Shown: piece by piece, positions 11,935 to 23,008 of the stretch | Layout of the letters: the number at the start of each line of letters is the position of its first letter | Position numbering within the stretch: the stretch's first letter is position 1 | Assembly: GCF_002878395.1 (NCBI RefSeq) | Contig: NC_061120.1 | Span: 117,229,569-117,293,568 of the forward strand | Direction of reading: 5' to 3' | DNA: 64,000 nucleotides | DNA from: Capsicum annuum | Lineage: Eukaryota > Streptophyta > Magnoliopsida > Solanales > Solanaceae | Made by a program: the position numbers and the translations under genes | Notes under the pieces: generated by a model | What the model was told of the DNA's origin: nothing | The model's input: the letters and a program-made list of their open reading frames with translations, nothing else | The model's database searches: none

Positions 11935-12239
11935 GTGCCTATATTGTATAAATAATGTACATGATATATAACTATGTATCAAACATGTATATACATTCAT
12001 ATATACTAGTTATAAAATACTTATACATTGTAGCAATTCAACTTAAAAGTAATGGCTAGAGGAGTCCAATCTTGGACAACTCAAATCTCCTCTAACAGTC
12101 TCAAAATTTGGATATGAAATCTTCTCGATATTCAGAGTCTTTTGATATATTATTCACTCAAATCGATTCATGTTCATGACATATCAAATTTTAGAATCGA
12201 GCTTTAAAGAAACTTTAATGGCCAAAAGCAATGAAGAAG

Positions 12240-15200
12240 TGTCGCAATATCTAAAATAGAGTACGTGATGACACTTTTCATACCCTCTGGTACAGGTAAG
12301 CCTATCCCAACCTGAACTCAGTAATTAAAGTAAATTAGAAGCACTAGAAGAAAAATATAATAAATCTCAAAATATATAAAGAGGAAAAATTTCAAAGATA
12401 TATTTCAAATCTGCTTGTCACTGGTACAAACCTCCAAATATAGAATGATATCAATAAACTAAAGTATCTTAGTGCAGGTAAAGCATAAGATAAAAAAAAA
12501 AAGTTCTAGGTAAGTTCTGTAAAGCGTCAGCTACTACCTCGATGTTTGTAAGGTCAACATTGAAAGAGTGTAATCTACTACTGCTCAAACTACTACCTGC
12601 ACAGGCTGCAGAAAATTAGAAAAAGGAAGAAAACAAAGGTGAGTATGAAATCTGTGTACTATCAATAACAGAAATCCAAAGAGATGACGAGAACCACCAC
12701 CCTAACAACCAAGATTCCCCATCAATCTACAACTAGCAAATACACCACTTCATCCTAACAGTGTATCCCAACACAACAGTCATAGGAATATCAATATACA
12801 TGATAGAAAAAATAATCCAGGTGAATCTATACAAGTTATTTTATGATCAACAAGTAAAAATAGTCATTTATAAAGGGGACTCGCTAACATAATATATCAG
12901 ACTTAATTAATTATGTTCAGCCAATAATCTGAAATACAATAGTAAGAGTGTATAATTATGAGTGTATCATGCTACCAATAGGTGAAACATTACAAGTCTC
13001 ACTAATCAAGCCATAGCCATATCTAACCTCTCATAAATATCACAACTCCCAAAACCAATCAAGAGATAATATAATATGATGTAATATAATAAAACAAATG
13101 TGGAATACAAAGTATCACTAATAAGGTTCAATCACGACAATTCACTACAAAAGTAAATACTCAAACACAATGTTAAACACACCAAGAAAATGCAATACAA
13201 TGCAAGTGTTGTAATGCAATATAGTGCAATGATGAATGATTAAAAGCCACCATATGACTTTCTGTATACCCCTTTCGAGCCACAATATTTTCAGGATAGG
13301 ATCCATAGAGATCCGCAACTCGTATACTTTCTCAAATCTCAATCATAATCTCACTCTTAATCAACTTCGCTGGCTAGTATTCAAGACTACTGATTTTATA
13401 AAATATTTCATTTTCTGTCAGAATCAATATTTCTCAGTGGTACCTAATCTCATAAATATCTGTGTAAAAATGAGGATGTAATGATCACACTCAATTAGTA
13501 TGAAGATAATCATTAATTCAATACAGGTATAAATAATCTCAAGATCAACTCAATATGATAATAATTCATGATATAAGCCCTCGCATGACACCATTGGAAT
13601 AATTAATCATTTAAGATATTAATAATATCATTCTCCAACCTCTCACTCAGAAAATGATAATGCAATTGTGAGCACTCTCACTTAGAAAATAATAATGCAA
13701 TTGTAATGCTCAGATAAGGCCTATAATATTAGGCCAAGCCCCTACTCGGCACGATACAATAATAAATAAGCTCTCAAGTCAATAATAATATTCACATAAG
13801 TCCCGCCACATGGGCAATACAAAATTAGGAACAATCCAACTAACAATATTTAGCGAAACTTACCCAACCCTATTTTATTCCATACAATAAGTCTAATCTT
13901 CCTCAAAGATAACATCATTAGCCTTAATAACTATAAGGAGAACTACACTAGATAACAATATGCCCTATGAGAGATCTAAACCCCAATAAGTACATCAAAC
14001 ATTATAAGTCTATTAATACTATAAGTATTTTTCAAACATCAATCATTCTATCAAATAACAACAATAACATAATTATCTACTAAAAGGTCACTAATCCCTA
14101 TTGATCATAATAAAGGCTACTAAATATGATTCAAGCTCTAAAATAGGTATTTAATCTGAATTTATTGAAGGTTAATCAACCATCTATCTCCAATATACTC
14201 TCAGCATATTTCAAGACTAACAACAGTAAGCAATTATGTAACTACAATCCATTAAAAGACCTCAGTATCCGTGGAGATGCTTCTTATTTCACCTAAGTGG
14301 GACTCTTAAATTCTAAGAAATTCACAAAACACAAGAAAACAAGCATACAACATATAAACACTTCATAGAAAATTAAGGTATATTTCAACTTGCCTTAAAG
14401 AAGATCCACAAGCCTAAAACACAGTCCAATGCCTCAACCAAAAAATCAAACCCCTTGAATCATTTGCAGTCATGTCCAAGCTAATCAAATATGATATTTA
14501 TAAGTCAAAAAGCCCATCAATATCCATATCGATATATTTTTGTTTCAAATCTACAATTACTTCGAAAAACAATTCTAAAAATACAAGGGTAAAATAGATA
14601 TTTTACTTAATAATCGTGTTCTTCATATCAAGAGGAGTCTAAATCTAAAAATTCAGCCAAAAAATAGTTGAAATCAATCTTTAAATCGAAGAAAACTCAT
14701 TATGCAATTTACCAAACACCCCCCCCCCCCCCCAAAAAAAAATATATATTTAAAATCAAGGATTTAAAGGTAGATTTGTAAGAAGTTCAATGGAAATATA
14801 TAAAATAAAATTTTAAAAATTACGTAACTAAGTTTTTGGTGAAGAACTCCTTGAAATTGGCTTAAATCGAGCTCCCAAAGGTGAAAGATAGTGAAAATTA
14901 AATTTTGATCGAGAAAGGAATTTAAAATCTACTCAAGCACAAAATAGCCTTTACGAATGCGAACCCACAGGCCGCTAACGTGAAGGTCAATCCGATCTTG
15001 AAATATAATACATTTCACAGATAGGGTCTTTACTTCACATTTGTGATGAACCACAAAAAAAACCTTTTGTGAATGTGGTGCAACTGTTGCATTCACGATA
15101 AAGAGTATTTTACTTCTCCGCAATCGTGATTAGGGGCACACAAATGCAAAGAAGGATTTATCACTGCATCAAAAACAACAGTTTAGCTGTTGAGACTTAG

Positions 15201-15640
15201 AAAAATAGTCTCGATGGAATCCTTCAGATTCATTTGAGACCCAATAAAAACAAATCAAATTATGCAAATAGGCTAAATTCAATGTTTTGGACTTATAAAA
15301 CCAACAGATTTTCAAAAACAAACTGTTTACTATGAATTAATCTTTGAAACCCCTTTAAAGCTAAATTTAACTAGTTTTTATTTAATTGTAAAAATATAAT
15401 TGAAAGGCTCGGAGCCTGAACTAACTACGCTACTAACCCAAAATCGATATTCAGATCTAATGAATCTGTTCAAATCACCATCCGATGCTCAAATCACAAG
15501 ATACTGACGAAAGTCAAACTATCCACTTTAAGGCTATTCTAAATAACCAACTCATATAAATCACTCCTGAACGCATCAGGGATCGTACAAACCATTCTCA
15601 CAACTCATAAATTGCATAACAACAATGAGGGAGGGAAAAA
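12240..15640 (-). repeat. Very long antisense gypsy-type LTR (solo or partial)
   Basis: Read on the minus strand this has the look of a long Solanaceae gypsy LTR. Near 12240 it ends with GATATTGCGACACTTC after a line containing GTTGGGATAGGCTTACCTGTACC, the familiar 3' end of such LTRs; TTTTCTGCAGCCTGTGCAGG lies near 12595. At the far end, near 15400-15600, are GGCTCCGAGCC and CGATCCCTGATGCG. Short words such as TTCACATTTGTGAT and TTTGTGAATG cluster near 14990-15140. No pol domain is present, and the short frames inside (for example 13145-13342 minus) are chance. Exact ends and a target duplication were not found. Confidence 0.5.
14719..14742. repeat. C15 followed by A run
   Basis: Fifteen C are followed directly by about nine A. 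Length calls here are likely to be unreliable in sequencing. Confidence 0.9.
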
Positions 15641-16130
15641 TAATTATAAATACATAATTTCTAAAAATCATAATGAGGATCATTATAAAAAGAAGAAAGA
15701 ATAAAAGAAAGCAATGAACAAAAAGAGAATACAGGAAGAAGTAGAAGAATGAAGAAGAAGAAGAAGAAGAAGAAGAAGAAAATAAAGAAATAAGTATAAG
15801 AATGAAGAAAAAGAACTAAAACAGAATGAAAAAAGAAGAAGAGAAGAAGATGAAATGTATGTCGCCGAAGGGTTAATTTAGCAACTAAAAATAGTTGAAT
15901 GGTCAATATACATAATAAGTGAGTTATTTTTTAAGTGAGCTATAGTTTTTGTGTAAGAAATTTAATCCAATGGATATTTTGTCTAATTTTTAAGATTTTT
16001 AATGTCCCCCTGAATTGACCCAAGGGATGAGCTTAAGGGTCCTAGAGGGCTTTCATGGGGCCATAACCCCTATCGACCTTCAAAAAAAATCCAAACTCAG
16101 AGCCAAATAGTAGGTCTTGATGAGACAAAT
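15641..16130. other. Gene-free stretch with (GAA)n microsatellite
   Basis: A purine-rich run at about 15661-15850 includes about ten GAA units at 15750-15780. The 81-codon minus-strand frame across it is almost all Phe, Leu and Ser from this run and is not a gene. Nothing recognisable lies between 15900 and the LTR start at 16131. Confidence 0.8.
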
Positions 16131-16941
16131 TGATACGAGCCAAACGGTAATCATAGCTTTTGATGACATTATTGGAGACCAACATTTAAAGAATCAAGCT
16201 TTGGTCACCTCGAGATACAAGAGCATGCATGGAGGACCCGTTTAGAGCATACCATAAAGCAATCCCGCATGTGGAAGGTTGCTTGGGGGATTGCCTTTGA
16301 TGCATACCCTAGACTACAAGTTGAACTCACGACTTTGGATCTTGAAGAAGGCACCTTTAGAGTGTTGGAACTCATTGAGGGTATTTTAGTGATTACATAT
16401 GTTGGTTCCAAACACCCCATGGCTGCCCCTCTCTCATTAAGGGTGTTGTGGTTATTTTACCTTTTATTTGTAATAAGCCTATAAATAGATTTTTATTAGG
16501 TCATTTGCGCTTTAGTTTGATTGATGAAGAACATTTGAAAGACCTTCTTCTCTCTTTGAGAGTGTAATACCTTTAGAGTGGGGCTTGGAAAAGCCAAGTA
16601 GTTAGTGTAGGGATTGGAAAAGCTAATATTATTCTCTTGCTTAGAAACGGTGGTTTATGAGGTGAGTTGATTTCCTTAGCGGTCACCGTAAGAAGATGGG
16701 TGTTTGATGTTGCGACTTTGAGGGTCTTTACATTTGATATACGTTTTGGTTCTCATTATTTCGTAAGATCTTATGTCTTCTTAACTATCTTTTACTTTAT
16801 TGCATTATTTGTGTGTTTGTATCCTTTTGTTCTTATCTAAGTTTCTTTGTGTTGGTGATACCCGTGTGTTGTTCATTATTCTCTCGGGTTTGTCTTGAGT
16901 TTGTGGACTATTTTTAGCTTTCATAGATCGTTCCGTTATCA
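16131..16941 (+). repeat. 5' LTR of element F
   Basis: Starts TGATACGAGCC and ends TTCCGTTATCA. It has TATAAATAG at 16480-16488 as likely promoter and a conserved block with GCATGCATGGAGGACCCG near 16225. It matches the 3' LTR along its whole length with many scattered substitutions. Unlike other LTR families in this window it has no G/C-rich palindromic island. Confidence 0.88.
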
Positions 16942-16943
16942 TT

Positions 16944-16959
16944 TGGTATCAAAGCAAGG
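16944..16959 (+). other. Primer binding site, initiator-Met tRNA type
   Basis: TGGTATCAAAGCAAGG begins two bases after the 5' LTR. It is close to TGGTATCAGAGC, the usual plant site complementary to the 3' end of tRNA-iMet. Confidence 0.8.
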
Positions 16960-18257
16960 ATTAATTTTGTTCCATCAAAATCAATCTTGGGCTTGTTAAC
17001 TCAAAAATCATAAAAAAAAAAGTGTTGATCAAAAATCCAAAAAGAAACATTCTGTCCCATTTTTGGTCTTTGGCTAAAATTTTAAGTCTTAGATTTCGGA
17101 ATTTTGTGTGTTTTATTTGTTTCTAGTGTTAGGTTCTTGTTCCCTAACACTAAGTGAGTCTTGATCTTTGATTTGAGCTTAATCTGGGTAGTTTTGAGAT
17201 ATTCACTATTGTTGAGTTGAAGGTTGAAGAAACTAAAAAGGTAAATCTCAAAATTTTGGATTGTTGTTAAGGAGTGGTGACTTGAAAATGTATTGTTGTT
17301 TTTGTAGATCTCAACGTGTGCAAAAAGGAACAAAAATTATCAAATTTGGAGCTCATTTGGTTTGGATTTAATTTTTGAGTGTTCTTGTTGTTCTTCATGT
17401 ATTATTGAGCAAGAACACTTAAAAAGGTATGGTTTGATCTTAACAAAGTGGAAAAAGGTGAGGTCTCTTGTTAGTCTTGAAAGCATATCCCAATAAAATA
17501 CAAAAGAAGATAGGAAACAAAAAGACTTTCAAAAGTTATGTTTACTAAAAGGGAGTAAGAGCATCTTCCAAGACAAACAAAAGATGAAAGGGGAAAAAGA
17601 CTTTTAAAAGGGTGTTTTGCCAAAAAGGTGAAAGGAACGTCAAACCCTTATGAATATTGAAAAAGGATCCAAGCTTGTGTTTTTCCTTCCCAAGGCTGAT
17701 TTCCACATCTTCCAAATTAAATTTGACCAATTCAAATTGTCAACAAGAAAAAAAATCTGCCACGTCACCCCAACCGCCACATCACCAAACTACCACATCA
17801 TCAAAGTGCCACATCATCAACGTTCAAAATACCTTGAAGCTCAAATTTCAGATTTCTTAGTTTCTTTTTCTTGTTCCTATAGTTTAATTTATTGATTCTA
17901 AGTACTAATTGACAAACTAGTAATCACCTACTAGATTGTAAATTAGTTTTTGAATTCGTTTTCGTCGTGTCTTCGTTATTTGTGTGCTTTTATCATTTTT
18001 AATTTGTTGTAACTTTTTGTTTCAAGTTCGTAAGTAGATTTTTCTATTTTGTGTCTTGAGTCGATCAAACAAGAATCTATTTTGGTCGCTAAGTAGAATT
18101 GACATCTTATTGACTACCGGAGTATAAGCAACTTTCAATATTCGCAGCTCTAATTGTGAGGACCACAAAGGTGAGTTCCTACGAGTGTTAGTGGGGAGCT
18201 TATACTACTAATCTTATTTTTTCATTTTATAGGTCCAAAGATGATATAAGGGGGAAC
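16960..18257 (+). other. Untranslated leader of element F
   Basis: About 1.3 kb with no long sense ORF. It contains a short run of imperfect repeats with the core CCACATCATC/CCACGTCACC at about 17759-17822. In such elements this position is the leader that may carry packaging signals; nothing in the sequence proves that here. Confidence 0.6.
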
Positions 18258-18890
18258 ATGCCTTCGATAGCCTTAGATTATTTTTACTACGACATGAGAG
18301 ACTGTTGTTATAGTGAGGGATTTTATGGCTATGATGATAATGGAAATTATGGGGGCTATGAGTATAGCCATGGTCATTGTATGGACAGATTTGAGAGTTA
18401 TGGTTTTGAAGGAGAAAGTGAGGTAAATGTAGTGCCTAGTGCTTATGGTGAACATGGAGATGTTGATGAGCCTTGTGATGGTTTTTATGAGGAAGTTGGG
18501 ATGTGTGGGAACTCTTGCACTACCCCATCCAAACCTAGAATCGGTGTAAGGTATAACCCATTCATTCGCAAAGCTTATGACAACTATGATGAGAATGTAC
18601 GTGAGGAGTGTGAAAATTCATATTCTTTACCTTATAGTACTTTTTATAAAGGCCGAAGTGGTGTGAATAGTTATACTAGCTATAATGGAGGTTGTCCCAC
18701 GAGAAGAAAAGGGTATGCAGCTCCAAAGCCGAAGGGTACCCATGTGCCTTACAATGTTGATCCAAGAAGTAATGTTTACTCTGGAAAGGTGACTATTTGT
18801 GGGATACCGGGTTGCCTCATTGTGCTAAATGATAGGTGGTGTATAAACTACATCATTCCATCCATGGTTGACTATGTGGGGTTGTTTTAA
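18258..18890 (+). CDS. Element F ORF1: Tyr/Gly-rich protein running into a retropepsin-like segment
   Basis: An ATG-initiated frame of 210 codons. Residues 1-70 are rich in Tyr, Gly, Asp and Glu (YDDNGNYGG, YEYSHG). Residues from about 172 onward (KVTICGIPGCLIVLNDRWC, then INYIIPSMVDYVGLF) resemble the start of a plant retroelement aspartic protease, but the catalytic Asp-Thr/Ser-Gly is not there: the place reads N-D-R-W. After the TAA at 18888 the same frame carries on with protease-like sequence (FTERVKVIFSQF, then HVSLGADWF) to a stop near 19094, so the ORF was probably longer. Likely a gag-pro remnant that kept its frame. Function in the element is unknown; similarity to protease is by eye. 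Confidence 0.55.
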   Translation: MPSIALDYFYYDMRDCCYSEGFYGYDDNGNYGGYEYSHGHCMDRFESYGFEGESEVNVVPSAYGEHGDVDEPCDGFYEEVGMCGNSCTTPSKPRIGVRYNPFIRKAYDNYDENVREECENSYSLPYSTFYKGRSGVNSYTSYNGGCPTRRKGYAAPKPKGTHVPYNVDPRSNVYSGKVTICGIPGCLIVLNDRWCINYIIPSMVDYVGLF

Positions 18891-19397
18891 GAACCTTTAC
18901 TTATTTCATATTCCTTGGATGGGTTTAAGTTTACCGAGAGGGTGAAAGTTATCTTCTCCCAATTTGACTACCATGAGAAAGTGTGGTGCGATATTTTTAC
19001 CTTGACATACGGTCATGTAAGCTTGGGTGCCGATTGGTTTGCACAACAAAAAGTTCCAAATATGCAAAATTGGCCTAATGTTATAAGAGACTAATGGGAA
19101 AATCACCTCATGATGTACATTCTGCCCAAGCCATAAAGAGAAGTGTTCACCTACTCCAATCCAAATAATTATGCGAAACAAAAGATTGAGAGGAGTAAGG
19201 GTGTGCAAAGTAGTAGTCCGAGAGTAGAAAAAAAAGAGGTTGTGTGGAGCGAAATTCGGGAATTGCTACCAAACCGTGCTAATGTTACTTGTCTTTGTAT
19301 TTCTAAGGATATTTATGTAGGTCTTAATATGACAAGCGAAGGAGAGCAAGGCCGAAAAAAAGTTGCTGCCCAAGCTTGTGGAGGACCTTCACACTAA
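18891..19397 (+). pseudogene. Element F: continuation of retropepsin-like region, broken
   Basis: In frame with ORF1 past its stop, the translation reads like the second half of a retroviral-type protease (VWCDIFTLTYGHVSLGADWF at about 18980-19040) up to a stop near 19094. A further open stretch runs 19143-19397 with SPRVEKKEVVWSEIRELLPN and no recognised domain. Together they suggest that one ancestral frame has been split by two stop codons. Confidence 0.45.
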
Positions 19398-19716
19398 GGT
19401 AAAGAAGAACGCACTCAAGAACTTCGAGGTAAAATAGCTAACTCTTACACTTTTGTGCATGTGAATGATAATTATGTGGCTAGTAGCCTGTTGAGTGTGA
19501 GTAGTAGCTTACCTACATGTGAGTATATTGATTCTTTACCACTTGTTGATGATGTACATGTTGTGCATGTGGATACACTAGTTGATCCTATTAATGATCG
19601 AACTGACTCTTCTTGTAATATCAATTTGTGTCCACCTAGTGTTGAAGCCATTATGTTGAATAAAATTACATCATCTTGTGAAAATTGTGTGTAAAAATTG
19701 CCCACCACTTGAGGTT

Positions 19717-20478
19717 ATGTGTGATATAATTAATAAATCTCAAGTGAGTGAAGAATTTGAAAATGTTGGTCAAGGGAATAGAAGTGAACCTGTGAGCTTG
19801 TCTTATGGTATAGATTCTAATATTTGCTTGGATCCTAGGGGTAATCATGCACTTGAAACATCTTTGAAACTTGATAATGAACTTATAAAGAGTGAGCTTG
19901 CTTGTTTCAAATCTGTCCACAGGAAAGATCTTTCTCTCTTTAGGTATAATGTCTTGTTTGAAGATGGTATAATCACTCTTAATGAGCCTAGTGGTGATAA
20001 TGATATTGAAGGTATAGCTTGTCTTGAAGGCTATATCCTATATGATAACCCACTATGGTGTGACAACATTCTACCTAAAGATGGGAATCTCTTTTTGAAA
20101 GATAAGAGTACTCTTAAGGGTATGGAATGTCTAGTTATTCTTGTAAACCCGAGGGCAAAGGTATCATTGACTCCTTGGGGTAATATTTCTAAATGTGCAT
20201 CCTTTCTTGACACACTTGTGCTTAAGTTGAGTGAATCCCAACTTATGGATGCCAAGTTATATATGTGTTCGAAAGAAAGAATGTGTATATGCTTAAATGC
20301 TTTATCTTCGGCCGTGTATACCTTTACACTTGATTCCTTTTTATACTACCTCTTTGCTTATGATGATATCCATGATAATCATGGATTTGTTTTATGTAGA
20401 GGTAGGAAATTTGTTGGTTTGTCCACTTGTGTGAGTGATAATGCTATATGGATCTTGTGGACTTTAGAACCAACTTAA
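19717..20478 (+). CDS. Element F ORF2: unknown protein, about 253 residues
   Basis: The longest intact frame inside element F. The first ATG is at 19717, although the open frame extends upstream to about 19678. No domain is recognised. It has several Cys (for example KERMCICLNALSS and GFVLCRGRKFVGLSTC) and ordinary, non-repetitive composition, unlike the chance frames elsewhere in the window. Retention of 250 open codons in a copy whose LTRs have visibly diverged could reflect selection, recent activity or luck. It may be a degenerate piece of a gypsy polyprotein. Confidence 0.5.
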   Translation: MCDIINKSQVSEEFENVGQGNRSEPVSLSYGIDSNICLDPRGNHALETSLKLDNELIKSELACFKSVHRKDLSLFRYNVLFEDGIITLNEPSGDNDIEGIACLEGYILYDNPLWCDNILPKDGNLFLKDKSTLKGMECLVILVNPRAKVSLTPWGNISKCASFLDTLVLKLSESQLMDAKLYMCSKERMCICLNALSSAVYTFTLDSFLYYLFAYDDIHDNHGFVLCRGRKFVGLSTCVSDNAIWILWTLEPT

Positions 20479-20526
20479 GCACTACCCTTGGTGGGGTGTC
20501 TTGAAGAGAAGAAGTAATTGTGTCTT

Positions 20527-20828
20527 ATGGCTCATAAGATGAAGGTAGTTCTACCTTGTGGATTATTTAATGCTATTAGGACCTTTGTAGTTTCTTTATC
20601 TCTTGGTGAAGCCCATAACCAAATCCTTTGTGCATATTTCGTTGGGTTTTTAATATTCAATCCAAAGGATCCTTGGTTATATTTCAAGTATGTACAACCT
20701 TGGCATGATGAAATGATTGTTTATGCTAATCCTAATCATCATGCTATGAGGAATTTGTGTTCGTTTATTCTTCTTTTGATTTTGCAAGGTATGGATTCGA
20801 GGTCGAATCCTTTTCAAGAAGGGGAGGA
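20527..20828 (+). CDS. Element F 3' coding tail, gypsy-like
   Basis: A frame opening at the ATG at 20527 runs through the polypurine tract into the 3' LTR (stop at 21087). The part before the LTR ends QGMDSRSNPFQEGEDD, a tail very like that found just before the 3' LTR in Solanaceae gypsy polyproteins (NPF-QEG-D). This ties F to an autonomous Ty3/gypsy parent even though the enzymes are missing. The part inside the LTR is read-through. Confidence 0.55.
20816..20828 (+). other. Polypurine tract of element F
   Basis: AAGAAGGGGAGGA ends exactly at the TG of the 3' LTR and is the expected plus-strand primer. Confidence 0.85.
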
Positions 20829-21637
20829 TGATACGGGCCAAACGGTCATCATAGCTTTTGAAGACATCATTAGATACCAACACTCAAAGACTCAAGCTTT
20901 GGTCACCTTGAGGACACAAGAGCATGCATGGAGGACCCGTTTGGAGCATACCATAAAGCAATCCCACGTGTTGAAGGTTGTTTGGGGGATTGCCTTTGAT
21001 GTATACCTAAGACTACAAGTTGAGCCTACGACTTTGGAGCTTGAAGAAGGCGACTTTAGAGTGTTGGAACTCATTAGGGCATTTTAGTGATTACATATGT
21101 TGATTCCAAACACCCCATGACAGCTCCTCTCTCATTAAGGGTGTTGTAGTTATTTTCCTTTAATTTGTAATAGCCTATAAATAGTCTTCTATTAGGTCAT
21201 TTGCTCTTTAGTTTGATTGATGAAGAACATATGAAAGACTTTCTTCTCTCCTTGAGAGTGTAACACCTTTAGAGTAAGGCTTGGAAAAGCCAAGTAGTTA
21301 GTATAAGGCTTGGAAAAACCAATATTGTTCTCTTACTTAGAAATGGTGGTTCATGAGGTGAGTTGATTTCCTTAGCGGTCACCATAAGAAGATGGGTGTT
21401 TGATGTTGCGACTTTGAGGGTCTTTACATTTGATATACGTTTCGGTTCTCTTTGTTTCGTAAGATCTTATGTCTTTTTAACTATCATTTACTTTATTGCA
21501 TTACTTGTGTGTTTGTATCCTTTTGTTCTTGTCTCCGTTTCTTTATGTTGTTGCTGTCCGTGTGTTGTTCATTGTGTTCTTGGGTTTGTCTTGAGTTTGT
21601 GGACTGTTTTTAGCTTTCGTAGATCGTTCCGTTATCG
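20829..21637 (+). repeat. 3' LTR of element F
   Basis: Starts TGATACGGGCC and ends TTCCGTTATCG, where the final CA has become CG. TATAAATAG is at 21176-21184. It aligns with the 5' LTR over the full length; the many scattered differences indicate an old insertion. Confidence 0.87.
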
Positions 21638-22370
21638 TGAATCCAAGGTAACAAGAACTCTCTTAAAATTCCACCCACAATTTTAGAAAAATCACAAATT
21701 ATACACAAAATTACTGTAACAAAACCTAAGAGTAAAATGCCGGCAATATTTATAATATTTCCCAATCAAATTTTATTGTGATTCATGATGTCGTGCCTAT
21801 TGGGATGATAGGCCATCACTAGATCCACCTTTCCACAAATTTGCAGAAGCTCTATCTTGCCGGTTCAGAGAAATCAACCCCGACGAAGATGGATAAAATT
21901 CTGTGTAATAGTGTATAAAATTATGTATTATTATATATGGGTATATAAATACCTCTTATAATTTTGTATATTAATATTAGATCAATAATATTGTATAGCA
22001 ATTTTTTTAAATATTTTTATTATTAAAAAATATATGAAAGTTTGGTATATTATTGTATACCCGAATTGTATTTTGGGTTATAATGTAAATTTGAAATATC
22101 CCAAAAGTTTTTCTCTTTGACGAGACAAACGGAAGGAGAAAACTAGCGCACAAAATAAAAGATTGAGGCGTCGAAGATCAGATGTTAAAGCAACTGCATT
22201 CCCAGTTAGGAGAGAAATCCAAGTCACCTCCTTCTTCCGTAACAAATAGCCAATAATTTGAGAGAGATCCATATCCAATCCGCCATTTTTCCTTTCCCAA
22301 AACCCTATTTTAATGTCAACATTTGCTGCAAAATTCCCATAATCTCACCCTATTGGGAAGCTATAGAATA
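21638..22370 (+). promoter_or_regulatory. 5' flank and presumed promoter/leader of the host gene
   Basis: AT-rich DNA between element F and the start codon of the phosphatase-like gene. A TATATAAATAC box is near 21942. The last about 170 bp before the ATG are less AT-rich and probably transcribed. The transcription start cannot be fixed from sequence. Element F ends about 730 bp upstream of the ATG, so its 3' LTR could influence this promoter. Confidence 0.4.
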
Positions 22371-22920
22371 ATGATAAATAGTACCGTTGATGACAACGGC
22401 CACGCCCAAATTCCTGATCAAGAACATCACTGCCACTGTTGTCATTTTCATAGTCAAAATCAGCAGAAGCCCCCTGCACCCATACCCAAGTGCCTACCAA
22501 AGCGCATAATTTTGGTTCGTCACGGAGAGAGCGAAGGGAATAGAGACGACGCCATGTACACCATCACGCCCGATTATAGGATCCCGCTAACTCCCAAGGG
22601 AATTGATCAAGCCAAGGAAGCTGGGTCTCGCATTTTTGACATGGTTTCTGATAATAGCTCCTCAGATAATTGGAAGGTCTACTTCTACGTCTCCCCATAC
22701 GTGCGAACACGTTCCACCCTAAGGGAGATGGGCAGGGCATTTTCCAGACGGAGAGTGCTTGGCGTGAGGGAAGAATGCCGAATTAGAGAACAAGATTTTG
22801 GTAATTTTCAAGTGGCGGACCGCATGAAAGCGATCAAGGAGACTCGGGAGAGATTTGGCCGCTTCTTTTATCGTTTTCCTGAGGGAGAATCAGCTGCTGA
22901 TGTTTATGACAGAGTTTCCA
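22371..22920 (+). CDS. Phosphoglycerate-mutase/histidine-phosphatase family gene, exon 1
   Basis: Exon 1 encodes residues 1-183 of a predicted 321-residue protein of the phosphoglycerate mutase-like (histidine phosphatase) family, close in layout to plant DET1-like proteins. The catalytic RHG is at residues 50-52 in LVRHGESEGN. Downstream are TPDYRIPLTPKGIDQA, SPYVRTRSTLREMG and REQDFGNFQV. The family usually has Glu after SPY (SPYERT), whereas here it is Val, a point to check. The N-terminus has a His/Cys cluster (HHCHCCHFH, residues 19-27). The start is the ATG at 22371; the frame is open 16 codons upstream but without an ATG. The exon ends in TTTCCA before the donor GTAAGC with one base of a split Ser codon. 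The exact substrate is unknown; phosphate transfer or hydrolysis via phosphohistidine is the family chemistry. Confidence 0.9.
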
Positions 22921-22930
22921 GTAAGCATAT

Positions 22931-22953
22931 TTCTCTCTCTCTCTCCCTCTCTG
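22931..22953. repeat. CT-rich microsatellite next to the splice donor
   Basis: An imperfect CT run starts ten bases into the intron. Confidence 0.9.
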
Positions 22954-23008
22954 TACCTACTTCATTCTCTCTATGACTATGCAGTTAGGTTTTGACTTAA
23001 ACACACTT

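Larger units (their letters stand above)
16131..21637 (+). mobile_element. Non-autonomous LTR retrotransposon, family F (5.5 kb)
   Basis: Two similar LTRs in the same direction (16131-16941 and 20829-21637) enclose about 3.9 kb. A primer site for initiator-Met tRNA follows the 5' LTR and a polypurine tract precedes the 3' LTR, so all cis parts needed for retrotransposition are present. The interior has long ORFs but no recognisable reverse transcriptase, RNase H or integrase; only a retropepsin-like stretch and a gypsy-type C-terminal tail are seen. It would therefore rely on proteins from another element. The flanking 5-mers caaat and tgaat are not a convincing target duplication. A solo LTR of the same family sits at 53507-54324. 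Confidence 0.85.

Noticed and set aside
13145..15123. Short ORFs inside the long antisense LTR
   Set aside because: Isolated 60-80 codon frames on both strands in AT-rich LTR DNA with no domain.
15661..15906. Phe/Leu-rich 81-codon minus-strand ORF
   Set aside because: Translation of a GAA/GAAA purine run.
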